DNA from: Vibrio sinaloensis
GTDB taxonomy: Bacteria; Pseudomonadota; Gammaproteobacteria; Enterobacterales; Vibrionaceae
Length of the DNA: 64,000 nt
NCBI RefSeq assembly: GCF_000808535.1
Contig: NZ_JWLV01000001.1
Span: forward strand, 496,001 to 560,000
Direction of reading: 5' to 3'
Shown here: piece after piece, positions 18,418-26,020 of the stretch
How the letters are laid out: each line of letters begins with the position of its first letter
Position numbering within the stretch: position 1 is the first letter of the stretch
Notes under the pieces: model-generated
Seen by the model: only the letters and a program-made list of their open reading frames with translations
The model's database searches: none
What the model was told of the DNA's origin: nothing
Made by a program: the position numbers and the translations under genes

Positions 18418-18713
18418 AGGGTCTGTTGACCTTTCGCGGTTAAATTTTGTTCGGATGGGGACGCCTAGTCAAAATCGTTTTAGGCGCGGCAAGGGGTGTG
18501 TAGCCTAGTCATTCTAAGTAAATACCCCTTAACAAAGCATAAAACGATTTTAGCCGAACCCTTCGGGCAGCGTTTGTGGTTCATTTCTACTGCGTTATCG
18601 GCTTTTCATGTAGGCTAGCTACACTTCAAAGCCTCTGCCTGCTCTTGTTTGTAAAGAAATAGAAATTTCCCACAAACTGCTGCAAAAATCAGCTCGAAAG
18701 ATCAACAGACCCT
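18418..18713. mobile_element. MITE-like element with 19-bp terminal inverted repeats
   Basis: The 296-base segment begins AGGGTCTGTTGACCTTTCG and ends CGAAAGATCAACAGACCCT, terminal inverted repeats that match at 18 of 19 positions. The interior has further inverted pairs (for example CAGCGTTTGTGG against CCACAAACTGCTG, and TAGCCTAG against TAGGCTAGCTA), so the whole can fold into a long imperfect hairpin. It encodes no credible protein. It starts 20 bases before the LytTR regulator start and ends two bases from the kinase stop codon, splitting a kinase-regulator pair. No convincing target-site duplication is visible. Confidence 0.75.
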
Positions 18714-18715
18714 CA

Positions 18716-19753
18716 TTAGCTTGGCAGTGCGTGTAGGGGAATCGACACTTTGGCTTTGACGCCTCCAGATTGGGATTCCAAAAGCGATAAGTTGGCATGC
18801 TCACCAAACAAGGCTTTTAAACGCTGTCTGGTGTTTTGCAGACCAACGCCGTGACCCGCCTGCCCCAGTCCACTGTTCATTCCCACGCCAGAATCGGCAA
18901 CTTCAATGATTAAGTCACAATCACTCTGTTGTACCGAAATGTGCACGCTTCCGCCATCGACTTTTGGCTCAATGCCGTGTTGAATCGCATTTTCTACCAA
19001 TGGCTGAATAACCAAAGGGGGTAGGTTAACTTCTTGCTGAATCGGATTATCAATCGAGTAACTCAAGCGATTACCCAAGCGAATCTGTTGTATCGCCAAG
19101 TATGCGTCCACCATCTCCAATTCGGTCTGTAAGGACGAGTATTCTTGGCGGCTCGATTTGAGCGTGCCACGTAACAAATCAGTCAGACGTTCCAACATCA
19201 ACTGCGCTTGTTTCGGATCTTGTCCGATCAATACGCTCACGTTGGCCAAGGTGTTAAACAAGAAGTGCGGCTCTATCTGGCTTTGAAGCTGTTTTAACTG
19301 GCTAAGCAACATCGCTTTTTCGAGCTCACTTTGTTTGCGCTTGGCAATCTCGGCTTCTTTTTGCGCAATCAAGCGTTGCTCGTGCGCATAGAAAAACACA
19401 AAGCAGGTGCAAGTAAACACTAACCCCAAAATAACGACGGGCTTTAAATCGCTAATCTGAGCGAACTCGTCATATTTTTGAAGTACAAAGTAAGCATTAG
19501 CAGTGCCTATTGTCATCGCTCCAGCCAAGCCAATCGAGGTAACTTGACGCGATGACAATGAGGGAATGAACAGAGCAACAAGGTGAGATGTACCCACCGC
19601 GCTGTACCCGTAGCCAATGCTAATCAACAGGTGCTCCATGTAACTGCTCGGCCAAATCGATTGGGTGACAAAGGCAATGACCATACAAAAGAGCGAGGTT
19701 AAGATCAGGCTGCGAATGCTGTCTTTGCCATGATGCTTTAATGTTTCGTTCAT
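18716..19753 (-). CDS. LytS/YehU-like sensor histidine kinase
   Basis: A 345-residue membrane kinase of the His_kinase (PF06580) type. Four hydrophobic segments occupy about residues 15-32, 41-66, 70-92 and 104-123, followed by a coiled linker (RLIAQKEAEIAKRKQSELEKA). The phospho-acceptor motif is IEPHFLFNTLANV with His163. The ATPase domain has the N-box PLVENAIQHGIEPK (about 251-264), DSGVGM (287-292) and GLQNTRQRL. There is no separate periplasmic sensor domain, so it probably senses the membrane or a partner protein. It overlaps the outer-membrane protein gene by one base and would phosphorylate the LytTR regulator encoded past the MITE. In this operon it may sense the state of the transport system it travels with. 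Confidence 0.92.
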   Translation of the reverse strand: MNETLKHHGKDSIRSLILTSLFCMVIAFVTQSIWPSSYMEHLLISIGYGYSAVGTSHLVALFIPSLSSRQVTSIGLAGAMTIGTANAYFVLQKYDEFAQISDLKPVVILGLVFTCTCFVFFYAHEQRLIAQKEAEIAKRKQSELEKAMLLSQLKQLQSQIEPHFLFNTLANVSVLIGQDPKQAQLMLERLTDLLRGTLKSSRQEYSSLQTELEMVDAYLAIQQIRLGNRLSYSIDNPIQQEVNLPPLVIQPLVENAIQHGIEPKVDGGSVHISVQQSDCDLIIEVADSGVGMNSGLGQAGHGVGLQNTRQRLKALFGEHANLSLLESQSGGVKAKVSIPLHALPS

Positions 19754-21021
19754 TAGAACCTTCCCTTAATATTGATAAAAACCATACGCTTATCGGACAA
19801 GTTTGCATATACCGAGTCACGGTCTCCGGTCATAAAGCGGAGCGCGGTCTCAATATTTAGTGACATATCACCAGAATCGTACGCTTGATAATCTAGCCAT
19901 TGCGTTGCGATCAAACCGCCATCTTGCGGCGAGTACAAAAAGTCTGCCGTTGGGGTGAAGTTATTCAGCCACAAGTAATCTTGCGACCATTGCCATTGAC
20001 TCCATGCACTCGAGTCCAAGCTCCAGTGGACCATCACGTTGTGAGCCATTAAGTTGGCGTGGTAGAGCCCCTGAGCGTAAGACGGTGCTAATGGCGCGGT
20101 TAGGTTGGAACCACTTAAACGGTCAACACGATCTAATGCTTGCTGCCAATCAGATTTGTCCCAACTGCGGCTATCATACCAATATTCGACGATGATATTG
20201 TTGCCTACCTCGTTCGCCCAGTTCGCCCCAACTAAAGCCTGATACCCGTTCGACTGTTTATCTAAGCTCACCGCGTCCAAAAGCTGTCCTTGCTGATAGC
20301 CCAAGTAGTTGCGCTGATAAACGGCAGATGCGTGCACCGCCCACGAGGCATCAAGAACGGTAACAAACGATCCGCCCACAAGACCGTGGCGAACGTCATC
20401 GTAGTAGGCTAACCATTGATACTCGCTATCACCCACGAACGCGTAACGACGCAAACCAATGCCATGTTGCTGAGATTCTTCTTCCAGCTCACTGCCCGCT
20501 TGCTGAGTGTGCTTAGAGCTCGAATAGACAAGGCTCCAATCCCCTTGGTCGTCAAAATAGGAGGCCATCGCCGTGAGCGTTCCCTCTTCTACTTGAATGC
20601 CCACAGGGTTTCGTCGATAGGGTTTAAACACATCCAACGGGCGATAACCATATCCCACTCCCCAATCGAGGCGCATTTTTCCCAAGGTTACATCGATTGA
20701 CGTCTCCATCAGTGACAGCCCACCTTGCCAGAACAGCTCTTGAATGATGAACTCACCCTTGTATTCACTGCTGTCCGAATTAGAAAGCACGTCACTGCCT
20801 TTGGCTGCAAACAAGCCTGTCCATTGATAGGCGCGTAGCTCTACATCAATCAATGCATCGAGCGCCTGAGTCGATGTTTGTTCACGGTCACCCAGTAGCT
20901 GGGAGTCTTGATGAGTGGTAGAGCTGCCACTCAAGGTCCAATCCCACTCTAAATTCACCTCGTCAGCATAGCTCGGCGCGACTGACAAACTGGCGACAAG
21001 CCCTATCACGACTGTTTTCAT
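19753..21021 (-). CDS. Outer-membrane beta-barrel protein of the ABC/LolA operon
   Basis: A 422-residue protein with a signal peptide (cleavage near VAPSYADEV). Alternating aromatic and polar stretches are typical of beta strands, and the last residue is Phe after NIKG-R, the usual outer-membrane assembly signal. The mature part has many Trp and Tyr residues and no membrane helices. I do not recognise a specific family; DUF1302-like barrels are possible. Its ATG directly follows the LolA-like gene's stop (TAGATG), so it is made with a LolA-like chaperone and a LolD/FtsX-type transporter. It may be the outer-membrane end of that export route or its cargo; this is inference. Confidence 0.8.
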   Translation of the reverse strand: MKTVVIGLVASLSVAPSYADEVNLEWDWTLSGSSTTHQDSQLLGDREQTSTQALDALIDVELRAYQWTGLFAAKGSDVLSNSDSSEYKGEFIIQELFWQGGLSLMETSIDVTLGKMRLDWGVGYGYRPLDVFKPYRRNPVGIQVEEGTLTAMASYFDDQGDWSLVYSSSKHTQQAGSELEEESQQHGIGLRRYAFVGDSEYQWLAYYDDVRHGLVGGSFVTVLDASWAVHASAVYQRNYLGYQQGQLLDAVSLDKQSNGYQALVGANWANEVGNNIIVEYWYDSRSWDKSDWQQALDRVDRLSGSNLTAPLAPSYAQGLYHANLMAHNVMVHWSLDSSAWSQWQWSQDYLWLNNFTPTADFLYSPQDGGLIATQWLDYQAYDSGDMSLNIETALRFMTGDRDSVYANLSDKRMVFINIKGRF

Positions 21022-21789
21022 CTAGAGCTCCGTCACCGCGTTGCGAGTTAAGTACGCCGGGTTATAGTATTTATCTTCAAGTGATAAGGGCGTAATTTGC
21101 TGGTACGTAATGACGGTTTTCTTCGCTGGCTGTATCTTGTCGAGTAGCGTCATAGAGACCACTCGGTTTTCGCCATCTAGATCCCCACCTTCAAAGTACG
21201 CTTGTTTGGCGAGTTTGCCTGAACGTAAATATAAATCCGCTTTGACCGGGAAATCGTTGCCTGCATCTAGCCAAAGGTCAATACGATGATAACTGGCGCC
21301 CTTAGTGGTTGAACGTAAACGTAGCTGATGGGTCGAGACTGTCTTGCCAGCCACATCGAGTTGATCTTGCGAGACAAACGTCGCGTGGTAATCCTCGCTC
21401 CAAGTCAGAGTAGAGATGTCACCAACCGACGCTTCACCCAGCAGCTTTTGCATGGGCGTGATTCTAATGGGTCGACGGCTTTTTGGCATCACTAACCAGT
21501 AGTTATCCCCGAGCATGAGCATCTTTTGCCCTTGCTCAACCTGAGATTTAAACACCACCAGTGACTCTCGGTTTTCACGAGTGTAGACATGGTACTCGCG
21601 TGTTTTATCAAGCGTGTCATTTTCGTATAGCGCCACTTCTGAAACCACTTTGGCTGACTCATACCCTTGGCGGAAGCTATCTGCATTGCGCACCATGGTA
21701 TCGACATCCATAGGCGCAGATTGAGCACTTAGCGCCTGACTAACCAGCAGCAAACTGACCGCACTGAATCGATTGATGAGCTTAAACAT
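21022..21789 (-). CDS. LolA-like outer-membrane lipoprotein-sorting protein
   Basis: A 255-residue periplasmic protein with a signal peptide (...LLLVSQALSAQSAP) and the pattern of the LolA_like / outer membrane lipoprotein-sorting family (PF17131): a run of beta strands with YHVYTRENRESLVVF, YWLVMPKSRRPIRITPMQKLLGEAS and GNDFPVKADLYLRSGK. Proteins of this group carry lipids or lipoproteins through the periplasm. It overlaps the FtsX-like permease gene by eight bases and abuts the outer-membrane barrel gene, so permease, periplasmic carrier and outer-membrane partner are encoded in order. It is not the housekeeping LolA, which is shorter. Confidence 0.87.
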   Translation of the reverse strand: MFKLINRFSAVSLLLVSQALSAQSAPMDVDTMVRNADSFRQGYESAKVVSEVALYENDTLDKTREYHVYTRENRESLVVFKSQVEQGQKMLMLGDNYWLVMPKSRRPIRITPMQKLLGEASVGDISTLTWSEDYHATFVSQDQLDVAGKTVSTHQLRLRSTTKGASYHRIDLWLDAGNDFPVKADLYLRSGKLAKQAYFEGGDLDGENRVVSMTLLDKIQPAKKTVITYQQITPLSLEDKYYNPAYLTRNAVTEL

Positions 21790-23041
21790 AAGTAAGAGCC
21801 TCCGTGATAGGTTTGTTCACGCCTTTACGCGCCGATAACCAAGCGGCTACCGTACAAATTAGAGCCACACCCAAGGTACATGCGAGGACAAGCTCAAGAG
21901 AGAAATAAATAGTCAGTGGGTAACCGTCCGTTCTGCCTGGCGGTGGCGGCATTTGAACATCAACCACCATCAGAAACAGCGCCGCTAGCGCACTCAACAA
22001 GCCACCAACTACCGAGCCGATCAACGCCAAAAGACCTGCTTCTTTCACAAAACCTGAGACGATTTCACTCGGGTAGGTGCCCAGCGCTGACAGAGTCCCT
22101 ATCTCACGAGTACGCTCAGTGACCGACATGGTCATGGTGTTAAACAAGGCAACAAAAACCACCAGCGCCATAACCGCGCCCATGATGCCAAAGATGCGAT
22201 CGTACAAATCTTTTACTTTGCTGTAGAAAAAGGCTCTATCTTGCCAAGGGGTCAGCTCAATGTCTTGCGCCAAATCGATGTTACTCAGCGTGGTATCGAT
22301 CCAGTTCTGCACGGTTTGGGTTTTCTGGGTATCAAACAAAAACACCGATAGCGTGCTGACTCTGTCTGAAGCCAATAAATCTTGCGCAGAGAGAATATGT
22401 AAGTAAAGCTGGCGCTTATCCAACTCTGGAACACCTGTTGAGAAAATGCCTCGAACTTTAAAATCAAACGCATTGAGCGCACCGTCACTGGTGGTGGCCA
22501 GCAGTGTCACCCAATCGCCAACCGACACTTTCAGGTTCTTAGCCAAATCCACACCAAGCATCACTTCAGGTTCGCTTTCATCGTAGCGCGGCGAATTCAC
22601 ATTAGATAATGTCTTGCCTTGGCGAATATCCAGAAATGGTCCCTTCATATCAAATTCACGGTCATTCACACCTGAGCCAACAAAAATGGTCGACTTGCTG
22701 CCATTGGAGATCAAACCATTAAACTCGATTCGTGGCTGAATCCCTCGAATCGCTTTATTGGCAATTAACGCTTTTGATATCGTAGCGCTGTCAGCCAAAC
22801 CATTTTCGAGCGGCATTTCCTCGTCCATTTCAAAATAGTTGGGCTGGCTGATGGTGATGTGGCCAGTTTCTCTCGCAGTCGATTCTTTCAAAGACTCATA
22901 GGTGTACAAGCCAAAGCCACCCGCTGCGGTTAAGGCAAATACAGCGATGGCGATAATTAATATGGAAAGCACACTTCTGCGACGATTGCGCTGTAGATTC
23001 AAAAACGCCACACGGATAGATAAAGGAATCAACTTGCCCAT
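21782..23041 (-). CDS. FtsX/MacB-type ABC transporter permease
   Basis: A 419-residue inner-membrane protein with one N-terminal helix (about residues 21-48), a periplasmic MacB_PCD domain of about 220 residues and three C-terminal helices (FGIMGAVMALVVFVALF, AGLLALIGSVVGGLLSALAAL, LVLACTLGVALICTVAAWL). TMSVTERTREIGTLSALGTYPSEI is the coupling segment typical of LolC/LolE/MacB permeases (here cited as a motif of the family). It overlaps the ATPase gene by 13 bases and the LolA-like gene by eight. This class works mechanically on periplasmic substrates, such as lipoproteins, peptides or antibiotics, rather than moving solutes through a channel. Confidence 0.92.
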   Translation of the reverse strand: MGKLIPLSIRVAFLNLQRNRRRSVLSILIIAIAVFALTAAGGFGLYTYESLKESTARETGHITISQPNYFEMDEEMPLENGLADSATISKALIANKAIRGIQPRIEFNGLISNGSKSTIFVGSGVNDREFDMKGPFLDIRQGKTLSNVNSPRYDESEPEVMLGVDLAKNLKVSVGDWVTLLATTSDGALNAFDFKVRGIFSTGVPELDKRQLYLHILSAQDLLASDRVSTLSVFLFDTQKTQTVQNWIDTTLSNIDLAQDIELTPWQDRAFFYSKVKDLYDRIFGIMGAVMALVVFVALFNTMTMSVTERTREIGTLSALGTYPSEIVSGFVKEAGLLALIGSVVGGLLSALAALFLMVVDVQMPPPPGRTDGYPLTIYFSLELVLACTLGVALICTVAAWLSARKGVNKPITEALTYV

Positions 23042-23712
23042 TGCATTGCCTCCGTACTGATTACACCATCCACTAGGTCAATGGTTCGGTCGCAGTGCAT
23101 CGCCATTCGCGCATCATGCGTTGCGACGACAAAGGTGGTGCCCATTTCGTGACCGAGTGACTTCATCATTTCCACCACCAAGGCTGCGGTTTGGCTATCT
23201 AGGCTCGCGGTTGGCTCATCGGCAATCACCATTTCTGGTTGATGGACGAGTGCTCTCGCAATAGCAACACGCTGCTGCTGGCCACCAGATAAATTATCTG
23301 GTCTATGATCGACAAACTCCGCTAACCCAACTCTGTCGAGAATATCGAGGGATTTTCGCTTCTGCTCCGCGAGAGACAACCCGTTGAGCATCAGTGGGTA
23401 AGCGACGTTTTCCCACGCTGACATAACGGGAATCAAATTGAAGCGTTGAAACACAAACCCTAAGCGAGTACGCCGATATTGGGCGGCGGCCATTGGGTCT
23501 CTAGGGTAGGCTTTTCCCGCCAATTCAATCTTGCCCTGATAATCCATTTCGAGTAATCCGAGCACATTGAGCAAGGTACTTTTCCCAGACCCTGACGGGC
23601 CACAAAGAGCCACCATTTCACCTTGATTGATGCGCCCGCTCACCCCTTTTAGGGCGTCAACACGCTGTTGGCCCAGTTGGTACTGCTTAAAAATGTCCGT
23701 AAATTCAAGCAT
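23029..23712 (-). CDS. LolD/MacB-type ABC transporter ATPase
   Basis: A 227-residue ATP-binding subunit. It has Walker A GPSGSGKST, Q-loop FVFQRFNLIPVMSAWENV, signature LSGGQQQR, Walker B MVIADEPTASLD and switch histidine in VVATHD. The FNLIP segment and overall length are those of the LolD/MacB/FtsE subgroup that pairs with FtsX-like permeases. Its stop lies inside the start region of the permease gene. It is the second gene of the operon, nine bases after the periplasmic protein gene. Confidence 0.94.
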   Translation of the reverse strand: MLEFTDIFKQYQLGQQRVDALKGVSGRINQGEMVALCGPSGSGKSTLLNVLGLLEMDYQGKIELAGKAYPRDPMAAAQYRRTRLGFVFQRFNLIPVMSAWENVAYPLMLNGLSLAEQKRKSLDILDRVGLAEFVDHRPDNLSGGQQQRVAIARALVHQPEMVIADEPTASLDSQTAALVVEMMKSLGHEMGTTFVVATHDARMAMHCDRTIDLVDGVISTEAMQWAS

Positions 23713-23721
23713 AACGCCTCC

Positions 23722-24360
23722 TTAAGCCGCTTTTTCGATAATGGCTTGAGCTTGTAGGGTAAGAGGATGTTGGCTATTTTTTTGTTCCATCACTTTTAGC
23801 CACAGCTGCGCTTGCTCTGGCTGCTCGGCGCGAAGTGCAGCACGAATCGCGTACAAGTAGATCCAAGACGTTGCATCATAATGCTGTTGTTGGAACTGCT
23901 CATCGGCAAGCAAATCGAGGTAAATGTCGTACCCACGCTCAAAGTGATTAAACATATCTGGCAAAGACGTAAATGTTGCTGCCGCGATAGCTTGGGCAAG
24001 TAAAGATTCTGGTAACCCTTGACGGATCGCTTGCTCCTGAAGAGGAACCGTTTCGCTTTGCAGTAAGTCGAGCCCTTTTGAGATAGTCGCTAACCCTTGC
24101 TCGGTGTACTTCATCTTGTTCCACGGCATAAACGCATCTCTTCCTTTTAGCGTCTCGGTACTGCCTAGGTAGACCAAGCTCAACGGATCCGCGCCTTGGT
24201 TTTCAATCGCACGTTGCAAAGTCTCGAAGACGACCTCGACTGCATTTTCATCGCCGTCTGCCGCTTGGTTGTACTGCGCGATCACCTCTTCGCTAGGTGC
24301 TGCAAAAGCGTTAACACTAATAAGAGCGGTTGCGAGCAAAGCCATTGTGAATTTTTTCAT
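23722..24360 (-). CDS. Periplasmic helical-repeat protein, first gene of the operon
   Basis: A 212-residue protein with a clear signal peptide (MKKFTMALLATALISVNAFA, cleaved before APSEE). The rest is almost all alpha-helical and alanine/glutamine-rich, resembling TPR-type repeats (for example ATSWIYLYAIRAALRAEQPE and AQLWLKVMEQKNSQHP). No named family is recognised. It leads the six-gene envelope unit running toward the LytTR regulator, and the LytTR-like repeats lie 72-121 bases upstream of its start. A periplasmic TPR protein could scaffold or gate the transporter, but this is inference. Confidence 0.82.
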   Translation of the reverse strand: MKKFTMALLATALISVNAFAAPSEEVIAQYNQAADGDENAVEVVFETLQRAIENQGADPLSLVYLGSTETLKGRDAFMPWNKMKYTEQGLATISKGLDLLQSETVPLQEQAIRQGLPESLLAQAIAAATFTSLPDMFNHFERGYDIYLDLLADEQFQQQHYDATSWIYLYAIRAALRAEQPEQAQLWLKVMEQKNSQHPLTLQAQAIIEKAA

Positions 24361-24431
24361 CGAGTTATTCCCTATTCCTTGATTTGACCATCTTAGAATA
24401 GTGGCAAGTGATGTGTAATTTTGGCCAATGC

Positions 24432-24481
24432 GACAAACGGTATATTGATGGCGTGAATGGCAATAATGCGGCGTGAACGGT
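24432..24481 (-). promoter_or_regulatory. Three LytTR-like direct repeats at 20-bp period
   Basis: On the minus strand the 10-mers ACCGTTCACG (24481-24472), GCCATTCACG (24461-24452) and ACCGTTTGTC (24441-24432) follow each other with exactly 10-base spacers. LytTR regulators bind direct repeats of this general form spaced about two helical turns apart. The array lies just upstream of the expected promoter of the operon that ends in a LytTR response regulator, so autoregulation is likely. Confidence 0.7.
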
Positions 24482-24588
24482 TATTGTCTGAGCGGATAAA
24501 CGGAAAACAGGTAGAATTAATCACAAAGGGTCGTTAAAGTAGCGGCCATTATTACAAGCTTCGCAAAGCCAGATTCAGAGCATAGACC

Positions 24589-24837
24589 ATGATTGATGAC
24601 AACAAAGTAATTGATAACCTTAAAGATCTAGAAACCTTTTTGCTAAGCGTTGAAAGTGGCGTTTTAGGGCTGCAAAACGTAGCGGGTGTAGCGCTGGCAA
24701 CACAAAATTCAACTGGCCGCCACTTTGTCGCAGTCCTCGATGACAACCATCAGCTGCTGTTAGGTCATTGGGTTACAGAAGAGATTTTTAAAACGGGCCA
24801 AGATATGGTTCGCCACGGGCCGCGAAAGTCTCACTAA
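24589..24837 (+). CDS. Small hypothetical protein
   Basis: An 82-residue soluble protein (MIDDNKVIDNLKDLETFLL...) with a predicted N-terminal helix and then short strands (VAGVALATQN, RHFVAVLDDNHQLLLGHWV). No family is recognised. A strong Shine-Dalgarno sequence is not visible. It is divergent from the envelope operon and ends before a good terminator shared with the convergent carboxypeptidase gene, which supports it as a real transcription unit. The antisense frame at 24552-24746 is less likely. Confidence 0.6.
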   Translation: MIDDNKVIDNLKDLETFLLSVESGVLGLQNVAGVALATQNSTGRHFVAVLDDNHQLLLGHWVTEEIFKTGQDMVRHGPRKSH

Positions 24838-24849
24838 TTTGCGCATAAC

Positions 24850-24880
24850 AAAAGGCTCGCAGTGCGAGCCTTTTGTTTAT
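24850..24880. terminator. Bidirectional rho-independent terminator
   Basis: Perfect 11-bp stem AAAAGGCTCGC / GCGAGCCTTTT with a 3-base loop, followed by GTTTAT. It separates the small plus-strand gene from the convergent LD-carboxypeptidase gene. Confidence 0.87.
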
Positions 24881-24892
24881 ATTTTATTTAAA

Positions 24893-25936
24893 TTAGCGCG
24901 TTGGGTTTGCAATCCAGTCACCGTCCAAACTGACGAGTGACTGCTCGAAATCAATAGTGGCCTGAGCCCCTAGCGGCGTCACTAGCATAGGGTGCGTATG
25001 GCAGCTATCAAAACCCGCTAAGATTGGCATCGCTTGGCCATTCAATACTTCCAGTAAAATATCCAGTGGCTGCCTACCTGTCCCTTTGTCATCAAACAAC
25101 TCATGCTTACCGAGAATAATCGCGGAAACTTTATCAAAAACGCCGCACGCTTTTAGATGGCTAAACGAGCGCTCGACATCAGGTGCGCCTTTCAAACAAT
25201 CTTCCAGCAATAAGATGTCGCCTTGATTTATCTCTGGCATGTATGGGCTTCCCCAGATACCACTCATTGTATTTAGGTTGCCTCCAATAATCCGACCAGA
25301 AACTCTCCCCTTACCCAAGAACTGCCACTCATTGTTTTGCACTGGTTTCGCGTGAGTTTGGCTCTCCCAATCAATCACCGTATCCGTCCAATGCGAAGGC
25401 ATACGATAGAGATATGGCGGATAAGCTTCGGCTTGAGGCTGGCAAACTAAGATATCAGCGAAAGACTGATACGTTTCATCCACCAACGGCGGATATTCAC
25501 CAAAGGAGGCCACCAACGCCGGACCATAGTAGGTAATTAAACCTGTTTGCGCGTAGATGCCCATTAGTAGCGCCGTAACATCGGAATAGCCAATAATGAT
25601 TTTAGGGTCTCGCTTAAGTGCTTGGTAATCGATATAGGGCAACAGTGCATTGCTGTTATAGCCACCAATCACAGACATAATGCAGCGAACATTTGGGTCT
25701 CGAATAAGTTGGTTCAGTTCGTCTGCACGCTCTTTTATGCTTCCTGAGCGATAGTGGTCGCTAGCGCCTGTTAGAGAGCCTGCTTTAAGCTGAAACCCTT
25801 TACTGGTAAGAAATGCCTTTGCGCGTTCGAATCGCTTTGGAGCAAACACGGTGGCAGGAGATGATGGAGAGAAAAAGCCTATCGTATCTCCTTGATTGAG
25901 GCGCGGTGCAAATAACGGCGGCAGATCCTTGTGCAT
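24893..25936 (-). CDS. Peptidase S66 (LD-carboxypeptidase / MccF-like)
   Basis: A 347-residue serine peptidase of family S66, whose members are the murein LD-carboxypeptidase LdcA and the microcin C immunity protein MccF. The nucleophile is Ser118 in IIGYSDVTALL. The other triad residues are probably Glu245 in LLLEDCLKG and His312 in SCHTHP, spacing that fits the family Ser-Glu-His triad. The start at 25936 is chosen because AAAGGAAT precedes it; a longer frame to 26002 would add an unusual hydrophobic stretch without a ribosome binding site. There is no signal peptide, so it is cytoplasmic. It may recycle cell-wall tetrapeptides or detoxify peptide-nucleotide compounds. Confidence 0.9.
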   Translation of the reverse strand: MHKDLPPLFAPRLNQGDTIGFFSPSSPATVFAPKRFERAKAFLTSKGFQLKAGSLTGASDHYRSGSIKERADELNQLIRDPNVRCIMSVIGGYNSNALLPYIDYQALKRDPKIIIGYSDVTALLMGIYAQTGLITYYGPALVASFGEYPPLVDETYQSFADILVCQPQAEAYPPYLYRMPSHWTDTVIDWESQTHAKPVQNNEWQFLGKGRVSGRIIGGNLNTMSGIWGSPYMPEINQGDILLLEDCLKGAPDVERSFSHLKACGVFDKVSAIILGKHELFDDKGTGRQPLDILLEVLNGQAMPILAGFDSCHTHPMLVTPLGAQATIDFEQSLVSLDGDWIANPTR

Positions 25937-26020
25937 GGTGGCTATTCCTTTAAACGTTACAAATAACCACCATAAAGTACTGATACTAATAACAAAAAAC
26001 AAGTTTCAGTTACGTACGAA

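Noticed and set aside
18619..18807. Frame crossing the end of the MITE and the kinase 3' end
   Set aside because: It runs over an inverted-repeat element and the kinase coding sequence in another frame, with no ribosome binding site.
24552..24746. Minus-strand frame opposite the 82-residue gene
   Set aside because: It is a low-complexity, Ser/Thr-rich antisense frame without a ribosome binding site; the plus-strand frame has a better composition and a terminator.
24893..26002. Longer start (26002) for the LD-carboxypeptidase with an N-terminal membrane helix
   Set aside because: The extension has no ribosome binding site, while ATG 25936 has AAAGGAAT upstream and begins where the family usually begins.
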